Assembly: GCA_900556395.1 (NCBI GenBank)
Contig: USOQ01000102.1
Location: forward strand, 1 to 5,406
Reading direction: 5' to 3'
Source of the DNA: Candidatus Segatella caccae
Lineage (GTDB): Bacteria; Bacteroidota; Bacteroidia; Bacteroidales; Bacteroidaceae
Length of the DNA stretch: 5,406 nucleotides
Position 1 is the stretch's first letter. The number at the start of each line of letters is the position of its first letter. Below the pieces are notes generated by a model. That model was given only the letters and a program-made list of their open reading frames with translations, had not been told where the DNA came from and ran no database searches. Made by a program: the position numbers and the translations under genes. Of this stretch, positions 1 to 5,093 are shown piece after piece.

Positions 1-68
1 ATGTTGATATTCCGTTCGTACCGATTAAAGTGCAATGCGCTTGATTATCAAGGATATGAAGATGGTGC
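1..68. other. Short upstream stretch, no supported gene
   Basis: This stretch lies before the first convincing gene. The reading frame that opens at base 1 runs out of phase with the well-supported HTH gene at 69 and gives a protein without recognisable features, so it is not called. A small inverted repeat, CTTGA-TTA-TCAAG (around 41-53), is visible. No copy of the GGTTAT array found before two later genes is present here, so the first gene's promoter is either different or outside the window. Confidence 0.4.
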
Positions 69-824
69 GTGGAAAATGAAACAAACACCCGACCTATTGA
101 GAAAATCAGAGACAAAACAATTTTGTCGCCCAAGGAGGTGGCAGTCCTATTGGGATTGTCTACTCGTAATGTCTATTACCTTATTGATAAAGGTTTGCTA
201 AAAGCATCTCACATTAGCACTCGTATTACTCTCATTAAAAGAAAAGATATTGATGTGATGCTTGACGACAACCACGAAAAACGGAAAAGAAAATCAAGCC
301 AACCTATCACCGAGTTCTACACAACCTCTGAAATTCTTCAGAAGTATGGCATCAGCGAGTCGGGGTTGTACAAGATTGCCAAGAGCGAGACTTTTCCGAA
401 AGTGTTTCAGCGTGGCAAGTCTTATTGGAGCAAGAAACATATAGATTCTTACTTTGCCAAGAAAGCCGTGGACGCAAGCATCACGGAGTGGTATTCTGTG
501 GCAGACATAAAAGAGAAGTTCAACATGACTACCACGGCCGTCTATACTTTTGTTTCTAATTTCAAGATACCCAAGAAGCGAATAAAGAAGGAAGTACTCT
601 ACTCCAAATGCCATGTGGATATAGCCAAGGGTGTTGCCATGCCTGATGTACCACAATATTACACCATAAAGGAAGCGATGGCAAAGTTTCATGTCACTAC
701 CTGCGACCAGCTTTATCATTATGCGAAAACCTACAACATTCCCAAGGTACAAGAAGGAAAGTATGTGAAGTTGTCCAAGAAAGAGTTGGACGAATTGTTT
801 GCTCCACCGACTATCAAGGGATAA
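69..824 (+). CDS. Four-module excisionase/MerR-type winged-helix DNA-binding protein
   Basis: Predicted DNA-binding regulator of 251 residues with four consecutive winged-helix modules of the excisionase/MerR (HTH_17-like) type, at about residues 19-66, 84-130, 142-188 and 198-245. Each repeats one pattern: an aromatic or Leu followed by S/T, an acidic 'E-[IVA]' helix, a hydrophobic residue with S/T-rich turn, a Tyr-containing recognition helix, then a basic wing ('IPK' in modules 3 and 4) ending in 'SKK..[LI]D' or similar. Module 1 carries the best helix-turn-helix ('LLGLSTRNVYYLIDKGLL'). A basic linker (KRKRKSS, about 71-77) follows it. The start is GTG at 69: an in-frame TGA at 57-59 lies just upstream and no in-frame ATG precedes module 1. 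The stop abuts the first GGTTAT box, so the gene sits against the operator of the recombinase gene. Regulation of that operator is inference. A directionality factor or arm-site binder is also possible. Confidence 0.85.
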   Translation: MENETNTRPIEKIRDKTILSPKEVAVLLGLSTRNVYYLIDKGLLKASHISTRITLIKRKDIDVMLDDNHEKRKRKSSQPITEFYTTSEILQKYGISESGLYKIAKSETFPKVFQRGKSYWSKKHIDSYFAKKAVDASITEWYSVADIKEKFNMTTTAVYTFVSNFKIPKKRIKKEVLYSKCHVDIAKGVAMPDVPQYYTIKEAMAKFHVTTCDQLYHYAKTYNIPKVQEGKYVKLSKKELDELFAPPTIKG

Positions 825-900
825 GGTTATGGTTATATCTTACTTGTCTGCAGTTATCTAACTAATAACCTGACACTGCAAAAATAACCGTCTTACTTTG
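825..900 (+). promoter_or_regulatory. Five-box GGTTAT operator array and promoter of the recombinase gene
   Basis: Hexamers of the GGTTAT type stand at 825-830, 831-836 and 852-857 (AGTTAT) on the + strand, and as ATAACC at 865-870 and 884-889 in inverted orientation. The third and fourth form a palindrome with a 7-base spacer. The block ends in TTACTTTG (893-900), one mismatch from the Bacteroidetes -7 element TAnnTTTG. No convincing -33 TTG element is seen, which fits a promoter that depends on, or is blocked by, a protein bound to the boxes. The same array recurs at 2955-3030 with every box exactly 2130 bases away. Leader to the ATG at 941 is about 35 bases. Array and spacing are seen; operator function is inferred. 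Confidence 0.75.
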
Positions 901-914
901 CACGCACATTCAAT

Positions 915-929
915 CACAAAACATCAAAA
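915..929 (+). repeat. Shared leader motif, copy 1
   Basis: CACAAAACATCAAAA lies in the untranslated leader of the recombinase gene. It recurs with one mismatch at 3034-3048 in the leader of the excisionase-like operon. The distance from the promoter differs by 11 bases between copies, so the motif is probably a separate leader element, such as a translation-initiation or mRNA signal, or residue of a common ancestral duplication. Confidence 0.55.
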
Positions 930-940
930 CGAAAGATATT

Positions 941-2053
941 ATGTCACACTATCACACCTGTACCACGGTGTCGCTACTCCGACGCCCCATTACCAATGGA
1001 CGCTTGTCCTTGTATCTTGACTTCTACCCTGCCATCCGCAATCCAGAAACGATGAAGATGACACACAGGGAATATCTTGGCATCTACATCTTTGCCAAGC
1101 CAAGGAATGATGCAGAACGCGAGTTCAACCGCTTGATGATTGAGCGAGCCGAGGCAATACGCTGCATGAGAGTCACTTCGCTCATCAACGAAAAGTTTGA
1201 CTTCCTTGACCATGAGAAGATGAAAAGCGATTTCCTCGCCTACTATAAGAAGAAATGTAGAGGACAAGACCAGAAATGGGACATTGTGTACAAACACTTC
1301 TTCAACTTTGTGCAAGGCCACTGCACTTGTGGAGAAGTAACTGTAGACCTCTGCAAGAAATTCCGTGAATACTTGCTCGGCGCAAACCAACTCCGGCTCA
1401 CACATCTTAAAATCAGCAAGAACTCGGCAGCTGGTTATTATTCCACATTCCGTGGTTTCCTCAACATCGCCTATCGAGAAAAGATGATTAAGGAGAATGT
1501 GAACGATTTCTTAGAGAAGATTGAAACCGATGATGTGCGCAAGGAATTTCTCACTTCAGAAGAACTAAAGAAGTTGGCTGCTACTCCATGCGACATACCT
1601 GTATTGAAACAAGCCTCGCTGTTCTCCTGCCTTACAGGACTGCGAATCAGCGACATTCTCAATCTCGCATGGGATGACATCCAGTTGGCTCCCGACCTTG
1701 GCTATTGCGTCCGCATCCGAATACAAAAGACAGACACGGAAACGATGCTCCCTATCAGTGATGAAGCTCTGCAACTCTGTGGTGAACGCACAGAAGGTAG
1801 AGTCTTTCGTGGACTCACCAGAAGCATGGTGAATTATCCACTCCGCAAATGGATTGCAGCAGCCGGTATCAAAAAACATATCTCATTCCATTGCTTCCGT
1901 CATACTTACGCCACGTTGCAGATTGCCTCAGGTACAGATATTTATACGGTCAGCAAGATGCTTGCCCACAAGAATGTCACCACTACGCAAATCTATGCCG
2001 ACCTTGTGAATGACAAGAAACGTGAGACGGTTGACAGGATTTCTTTGAAATAA
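941..2053 (+). CDS. Tyrosine recombinase (site-specific integrase)
   Basis: Complete 370-residue phage-type integrase, expected to catalyse integration and excision of the element through a covalent phosphotyrosine intermediate. Residues 1-90 form an arm-binding-like N-terminal region with the strand pattern 'GRLSLYLDFYP', about 91-185 a SAM-like core-binding domain, and about 200-365 the catalytic domain. The catalytic set is intact: Arg235 in 'TGLRISD', Lys263 in 'IQKTDT', His317 and Arg320 in 'HCFRHTYA', His343 in 'MLAHKNV', and the nucleophile Tyr352 in 'TQIYADL'. Length is typical of Bacteroidetes element integrases (roughly 370-420). The ATG at 941 is chosen because it follows the promoter-like block and the protein begins in a plausible arm domain. 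It is transcribed alone, ending in tandem hairpins after 2053. The shared operator suggests joint control with the excisionase-like operon at 3060. The attachment site cannot be identified from this window. Confidence 0.96.
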   Translation: MSHYHTCTTVSLLRRPITNGRLSLYLDFYPAIRNPETMKMTHREYLGIYIFAKPRNDAEREFNRLMIERAEAIRCMRVTSLINEKFDFLDHEKMKSDFLAYYKKKCRGQDQKWDIVYKHFFNFVQGHCTCGEVTVDLCKKFREYLLGANQLRLTHLKISKNSAAGYYSTFRGFLNIAYREKMIKENVNDFLEKIETDDVRKEFLTSEELKKLAATPCDIPVLKQASLFSCLTGLRISDILNLAWDDIQLAPDLGYCVRIRIQKTDTETMLPISDEALQLCGERTEGRVFRGLTRSMVNYPLRKWIAAAGIKKHISFHCFRHTYATLQIASGTDIYTVSKMLAHKNVTTTQIYADLVNDKKRETVDRISLK

Positions 2054-2075
2054 ACTGTTCTGAGTTTTTTATAAA

Positions 2076-2115
2076 CCCAAGTTTATCGTTGAAGACTAAA
2101 AGGCTTGGGCTTTCT
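2076..2115 (+). terminator. First of two hairpin terminators after the recombinase gene
   Basis: CCCAAG (2076-2081) pairs with CTTGGG (2104-2109), and an inner TTTA/TAAA pairing (2082-2085 with 2097-2100) shortens the loop. A T-rich run, TTTCTTTATT, follows. The stem is modest, so this is a weaker terminator than the one immediately downstream. Confidence 0.5.
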
Positions 2116-2117
2116 TT

Positions 2118-2160
2118 ATTGGTTCTATTCATCTTTCTGAATAGAACCAATTTTACTTTT
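2118..2160 (+). terminator. Strong Rho-independent terminator
   Basis: A perfect 13-base-pair stem joins 2118-2130 (ATTGGTTCTATTC) to 2139-2151, with an 8-base loop, and is followed by TTTACTTTTT. This closes the recombinase transcript and insulates it from the independent promoter near 2219. Pairing was checked base by base. Confidence 0.85.
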
Positions 2161-2173
2161 TGCCCCTCAAAAA

Positions 2174-2226
2174 GGTTGTTATCTGATAGTTCTTTCTATT
2201 CTTTGCTTGGATGACCGATAACTTTG
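2174..2226 (+). promoter_or_regulatory. Promoter of the membrane-protein gene with degenerate operator boxes
   Basis: TAACTTTG (2219-2226) matches the Bacteroidetes -7 consensus TAnnTTTG exactly. Upstream, GTTATC (2178-2183), ATGACC (2211-2216) and the overlapping GATAAC (2217-2222) resemble the boxes of the two full arrays. A further ATAACC (2243-2248) lies in the leader. Spacing is close to the other arrays but not identical (the first half-box to TTTG is 49 rather than 48 bases), and the tandem GGTTAT pair is missing. The promoter is well supported; membership in the same regulon is tentative. Confidence 0.6.
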
Positions 2227-2258
2227 TATCAACAAAACTCACATAACCGCATCATATT

Positions 2259-2948
2259 ATGAATATTACAAAGTTCGTATCTACCAACATTTACTTGATA
2301 ATGACGCTATTCATTTGCGCCATCTCCTATATCTATGCCGTTAATGGATTGAAATGCCATGTTGTTTTGGGAGTATGTTCCATTGGCATTGAAGGCATTG
2401 TCTCTTATTCTGTTTATGTAGTTCTGTTGTCAGTATGTAAGGAGGGAAAGACAAGGCACAAGACATTGAAAAGGAAGCCTATCAATCCAAAAGATACGGG
2501 CAAAAAGCCTAAGCCTATAATAACTGAAGAACGTGATGTTCCGCCAGTACAAGAGATTAATATCAAAGAAAATGATCGGCAGGAGGCTGTCACTCTATGC
2601 AAAGAATACATAAGAAGGGGTGTTGCTCAATATTTCCCAATGGACCTAACGCCCCAACTATTGCATTTGGTTGAAGAGTATGCCAGTGGCATCATAAGAT
2701 GCACACCCATTAAGATTGGCATTAACGACACAAAAGGACTTCGCCCTATTGACTTCTACCACTTGATATGGAATCTGTGGACTCGCCTGGATGCCTTAGA
2801 CCGTAGAGTTTCATGTCGTTTCATCAAGAACGCTTTTCCGATGATTCTTGAAAACACCAACGAGGAGACTATCTACAGAAAGATGAATGACACTTATGCT
2901 AAATGTACGATAGAGAATATTCCCAAAGACGAGCCTCTGGTACCATAA
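2259..2948 (+). CDS. Membrane-anchored protein of unknown function
   Basis: I do not recognise this 229-residue protein. Two hydrophobic segments occupy about residues 9-27 and 33-58, a likely transmembrane hairpin. The following stretch (about 62-88) is strongly basic and proline-rich (repeated K, R, 'KPINPK', 'GKKPKP'), which by the positive-inside rule puts the remainder in the cytoplasm. The C-terminal part (about 105-215) looks folded and mostly helical, with aromatic-rich text such as 'DFYHLIWNLWTRLDALDRR'. It has no catalytic motif I can name and no signal-peptide cleavage site. The ATG at 2259 follows a consensus -7 element by about 32 bases. The gene is a single transcription unit between the recombinase terminator and the second operator array, which begins 6 bases after its stop. 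A role in element maintenance, surface exclusion or host interaction is possible but unsupported. Confidence 0.8.
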   Translation: MNITKFVSTNIYLIMTLFICAISYIYAVNGLKCHVVLGVCSIGIEGIVSYSVYVVLLSVCKEGKTRHKTLKRKPINPKDTGKKPKPIITEERDVPPVQEINIKENDRQEAVTLCKEYIRRGVAQYFPMDLTPQLLHLVEEYASGIIRCTPIKIGINDTKGLRPIDFYHLIWNLWTRLDALDRRVSCRFIKNAFPMILENTNEETIYRKMNDTYAKCTIENIPKDEPLVP

Positions 2949-2954
2949 GAATGT

Positions 2955-3030
2955 GGTTACGGTTATTGCTTACAAACAAGCGGTTATCTATGAAATAACC
3001 ATCGGGATAAAGAATAACCACAGAACTTTG
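2955..3030 (+). promoter_or_regulatory. Second copy of the five-box operator array and promoter of the excisionase/replication operon
   Basis: GGTTAC (2955-2960), GGTTAT (2961-2966), GGTTAT (2982-2987), ATAACC (2995-3000) and ATAACC (3014-3019) precede GAACTTTG (3023-3030). The central pair is here a perfect inverted repeat with a 7-base spacer. All boxes and the ACTTTG end align with the copy at 825-900 without a gap. By hand count about 48 of 76 bases agree, and the agreement is concentrated in the boxes while the spacers have diverged. This pattern is expected for binding sites under selection, not for a recent duplication. Confidence 0.75.
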
Positions 3031-3033
3031 CAG

Positions 3034-3048
3034 CACGAAACATCAAAA
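3034..3048 (+). repeat. Shared leader motif, copy 2
   Basis: CACGAAACATCAAAA in the leader of the operon starting at 3060. It matches the motif at 915-929 at 14 of 15 positions. Confidence 0.55.
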
Positions 3049-3059
3049 TCCAAAAAGTT

Positions 3060-3425
3060 ATGGACAATATCACATTCGAGGCAATGCCTCAGGCTATTTC
3101 TGAACTGATTCAGAAAGTTGACACGCTGCAAAGTACAGTAGCAGCGTTGCAGAAACATTGTAGCAAGCAACAAGTAGAACAGATGATTGGCATTGATGAA
3201 GCATGCAAGATTCTCAGTCGGGCCAAGTCCACGGTCTATGCACTCACGCAAGCGCATAAGATACCATTCTATCAGCCAGGTAAGATGCTTCAGTTCAAGC
3301 GTTCGGAGTTGATGGCGTGGATGGAGAGTGCCAGGCAAGACGCTTCTTCGCAAACAACAGAAAGTATTGCCGAACAGATGCGCAGTACAGTAAGACACAA
3401 GCCAAAATCAAATTGGGGAATGTAG
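3060..3425 (+). CDS. Excisionase-like HTH protein
   Basis: Small DNA-binding protein of 121 residues. Residues about 8-34 form a helix with heptad-like spacing (a probable coiled coil that would allow dimerisation). Residues 43-91 form one HTH_17/excisionase-type winged helix: 'IGIDEACKILSRAKSTVYALTQ', then the wing 'IPFYQPGKMLQFKRSELMAWM'. The tail is polar and basic. Proteins of this type in Bacteroidetes elements act as recombination directionality factors or local regulators; which applies here is not shown by sequence. It is the first gene of an operon: its TAG stop is 2 bases from the next start, and transcription should begin at the operator-promoter ending at 3030. It shares the wing style of the four-module protein at 69-824, so the two could recognise related sites. 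Confidence 0.9.
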   Translation: MDNITFEAMPQAISELIQKVDTLQSTVAALQKHCSKQQVEQMIGIDEACKILSRAKSTVYALTQAHKIPFYQPGKMLQFKRSELMAWMESARQDASSQTTESIAEQMRSTVRHKPKSNWGM

Positions 3426-3427
3426 CC

Positions 3428-4138
3428 ATGGAGTATATCAAGTTGATTAACCGTTTTTGGGAGACCAACCGCAACACGCAGTTCACCATGGCAGAGACAA
3501 CGCTCTACTTCTATCTGCTCAACGAGGCGAACCGCAACTATTGGCAGATGCCTATTGCCTGCGCCACGGCCATCATCTGTGCATCTACGGGTATGACTAA
3601 AGCCACACTCATCCGTGCTCGCAACGGACTGAAGAAGAAAGGACTTATCGGTTTTACGGAGGGTGTTCAACATTCTCGCGCCCCAACCTATCATATCCGC
3701 ACATTTGAAACCAATGGCGAAACTGCTGACAGTACTGCTCATAAAACTGATGCCGAAACCACTCATGCAACCATTATTAAAGACAACAACATAAACAAAG
3801 AAATCTCTAATCACCACGCACGCATGAGCATTGACGATTTGGAAAAGATTTTGGTCGAGGATGTGGAATGGCATAATAGCATCATCAGTCAACTGAACGA
3901 TCATCGAATATCAGAGTCTGCACACCTCATTCCATACATCCGCAAGTTCTTTGCCTACCTCCGCATCTGCAAGGTTACGGAGAAGGAAGAGTCAGACTGC
4001 CGCAGTCATTTCTTCAACAAGATGAAAAAAGAATATCTCAAGACAAATAGCAACAATTTTAATAAGCAAAATTATGAAAGTAAACGAAGTATTGAAGTCA
4101 CAGTTACTTCACCGCAAGCCTATGAAGGCTCGTTTTAA
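3428..4138 (+). CDS. DnaD-like replication protein
   Basis: Predicted 236-residue replication initiation or primosome protein. Residues 1-90 form a winged-helix domain ('INRFWETNRNTQFTMAETTL', then 'ASTGMTKATLIRARNGLKKKGLIGFTEG', a typical HTH plus wing). A low-complexity Thr/Asp/Asn linker (about 95-130) leads to a helical C-terminal region (about 134-205, 'LIPYIRKFFAYLRI' and 'CRSHFFNKMKKE'). That region resembles the DnaD-like C-terminal domain (DUF7833-like) paired with DnaC-type loaders in Bacteroidetes phages and elements. The ATG at 3428 is chosen because it lies 2 bases after the upstream stop and begins the conserved-looking domain; the frame stays open upstream to 3317 but only inside the preceding gene. 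The following ATPase gene overlaps its last 65 bases in another frame, which suggests translational coupling. Family assignment is from memory of domain architecture. Confidence 0.8.
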   Translation: MEYIKLINRFWETNRNTQFTMAETTLYFYLLNEANRNYWQMPIACATAIICASTGMTKATLIRARNGLKKKGLIGFTEGVQHSRAPTYHIRTFETNGETADSTAHKTDAETTHATIIKDNNINKEISNHHARMSIDDLEKILVEDVEWHNSIISQLNDHRISESAHLIPYIRKFFAYLRICKVTEKEESDCRSHFFNKMKKEYLKTNSNNFNKQNYESKRSIEVTVTSPQAYEGSF

Positions 4139-4721
4139 GTTGCCGATGAACAGCGAATTGGCAGCTCAGTATCTGACAGCAGCCATCTCGGCAGAAGTGG
4201 AATGTCGCAACCATCCATTTCGGAATGGTAATGAGTTGCATAAACAAGTTGCAATTGTTGCCCACTGGCTTTGTGGCATGTCTGGCAAGAACAGCCTCTT
4301 GCTTGCTGGCGGTTGTGGCAATGGCAAGACCACATTTGTCTATGCCATGCAGAATCTCGTCAATCATTTGGGTATCAATAATCAAGTGACAGGTTAGAAC
4401 TTCGGCATCAGCCTCTACAATGCCAAAGACCTTGCCAACATCTGCAAAACACATCCCAAAGATTGGCGATCGCTCATGGACAAGGACGTTCTGGCAATAG
4501 ACGACCTTGGCACCGAGCCTCGCGAAATCATCGAATACGGCAATGTGCTCAGTCCCATCATCGACCTCATCTCCTACCGCTATGAACACCAACTGCCGAC
4601 TATCATCACCTCCAACCTCACCCCTCAACAAATCTCAGAGGTGTATGGCAAGCGTATCGGTGACCGATTGAAAGAGACAACCGAGATTGTCCCTTTCTTG
4701 AATGGCTCATACAGAGGCTAA
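4074..4721 (+). pseudogene. DnaC-like helicase-loader ATPase interrupted by an in-frame TAG
   Basis: The frame from ATG 4074 to TAA 4721 spells an AAA+ helicase loader of the DnaC/IstB type with 216 codons including the terminal stop. It is broken only by TAG at 4395-4397 (codon 108). Before the stop lies Walker A, 'GGCGNGKTT' (about 79-87). After it, in the same frame, come Walker B 'VLAIDDLG' (about 139-146), a sensor-1-like 'TIITSNLT', and 'GKRIGDRLKE', which matches the arginine-finger region of these loaders. Such proteins load the replicative helicase at an origin opened by an initiator, here presumably the DnaD-like partner. No base is lost or gained, so a single substitution or sequencing error explains the break. 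Re-initiation at ATG 4476 would give an 81-residue piece without Walker A. Alternative starts are ATG 4122 and ATG 4146. Absence of an istA transposase argues against IS21. Confidence 0.85.
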
Positions 4722-4784
4722 AAAACGATAGCTTCAAGGTGCAATAGACCATTTTTCAAAGAAAAAAAGTTGTGCATAAATATC

Positions 4785-4846
4785 AAGCCAACGCCCAATG
4801 TGTTTCTCATTCAGAATTCACAAAGATCATTGGCTTTTATCTTTTA
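4785..4846 (+). terminator. Possible terminator of the excisionase/replication operon
   Basis: AAGCCAA (4785-4791) can pair with TTGGCTT (4830-4836). Alternatively CCAATG (4795-4800) can pair with CATTGG (4828-4833). The T-rich run TTTTATCTTTTAA follows. The loop is long (over 25 bases) and the pairing imperfect, so the call is weak. It is the best candidate downstream of the ATPase stop. Confidence 0.35.
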
Positions 4847-4849
4847 ACC

Positions 4850-4964
4850 GAGCTTGCTCGATGTCTCAAGACGACGATTTTCTAAATTGGTAAGCCTAAT
4901 TGCTGGTTTTGGAAAACCGCATTAAGCAGCCACTTAAAAAGAAGTTCCTTCGGGGAGCAAGCTC
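4850..4964. repeat. Inverted pair of palindromic decamers
   Basis: GAGCTTGCTC (4850-4859) and GAGCAAGCTC (4955-4964) are exact reverse complements and each is itself nearly self-complementary. They bracket 95 bases that include the imperfect hairpin at 4894-4927. They could be the ends of a tiny element, a paired protein-binding site, or the base of a folded RNA. Confidence 0.45.
4894..4927. repeat. Long imperfect hairpin with unpaired bases on one arm
   Basis: The arm GC-C-TAAT-T-GC-T-GGTTTT faces AAAACC-GC-ATTA-A-GC. All blocks pair if T4901 and T4904 are left unpaired and one outer mismatch is allowed; the two central Gs form the apex. The one-sided unpaired bases make it look like a folded single-stranded DNA or RNA element. 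Function is unknown. Confidence 0.5.
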
Positions 4965-4994
4965 TGGCATATTCCCCATTTTATGCCAACAATT

Positions 4995-5059
4995 GGGTAG
5001 GAGGTAAATGTTATTCATAAAAGGCATTTACCTCCTACTTTCACATTTACCGACCTCCC
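4995..5059 (-). ncRNA. Group II intron domain VI with candidate branch-point adenosine
   Basis: GGGAGG (5059-5054) pairs with CCT-A-CCC (5001-4995), leaving A4998 (minus strand) bulged. After a small internal loop, GGTAAATG (5051-5044) pairs with CATTTACC (5010-5003). A bulged A six bases from a 3' end in AAT fits the lariat branch point and the AY end rule. A competing perfect 14-base-pair hairpin (5038-5025 with 5010-4997) would pair that A instead. Confidence 0.6.
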
Positions 5060-5061
5060 AC

Positions 5062-5093
5062 ACCACCGTACGTGCCGTTCGGCATACGGCGGT
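5062..5093 (-). ncRNA. Group II intron domain V
   Basis: The 32-base minus-strand hairpin reads ACCGCCGTA, TGCC, loop GAAC, GGCA, two-base bulge CG, TACGGTGGT. The 9-base-pair lower helix (one G-U), the 4-base-pair upper helix and the CG bulge reproduce the catalytic domain V fold. The triad position reads CGC, as in Oceanobacillus iheyensis class IIC (C358-G359-C360), in place of the AGC usual in IIA and IIB. Domain VI begins two bases later. Confidence 0.85.

Larger units (their letters stand above)
4722..4991. other. Gene-free, hairpin-rich region between the ATPase gene and the group II intron
   Basis: No convincing protein gene is seen on either strand. Short minus-strand open stretches exist but all are broken by stops. 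The stretch contains a terminator-like hairpin, an inverted pair of palindromic decamers and a long imperfect hairpin, each listed separately. A further 7-base-pair hairpin, TGGCATA/TATGCCA (4965-4971 and 4982-4988), lies right beside the intron's 3' end. It may be the decayed end of an insertion element or the 3' exon of the intron. I cannot assign it. Confidence 0.5.

Noticed and set aside
1..201. Open frame of 66 codons starting at base 1
   Set aside because: It overlaps the first winged-helix module of the HTH gene in another frame, and its protein has no recognisable feature.
3317..3427. Upstream extension of the DnaD-like frame
   Set aside because: The extension lies inside the excisionase-like gene. 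The ATG at 3428, directly after that gene's stop, begins the plausible domain.
3060..4721. Reassignment of TAG to a sense codon, as in some gut phages
   Set aside because: Only one in-frame TAG interrupts a gene. The excisionase-like gene ends naturally at TAG and reading through would add just seven ill-fitting codons, so general recoding is not needed.
4074..4721. IstB of an IS21-type transposon
   Set aside because: No IstA transposase or terminal repeats are near, and the partner is a DnaD-like replication gene, so helicase loading fits better.
4782..4991. Integron attC site at the intron's 3' exon
   Set aside because: GTTGGC appears on the minus strand near 4990-4985 and 4793-4788, but neither fits the GTTRRRY core and no integron integrase is present.
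1..4991. Direct repeats marking attachment sites of the element
   Set aside because: Only very short matches (for example GTGCAAT near 30 and 4740) were found by eye, within chance expectation.
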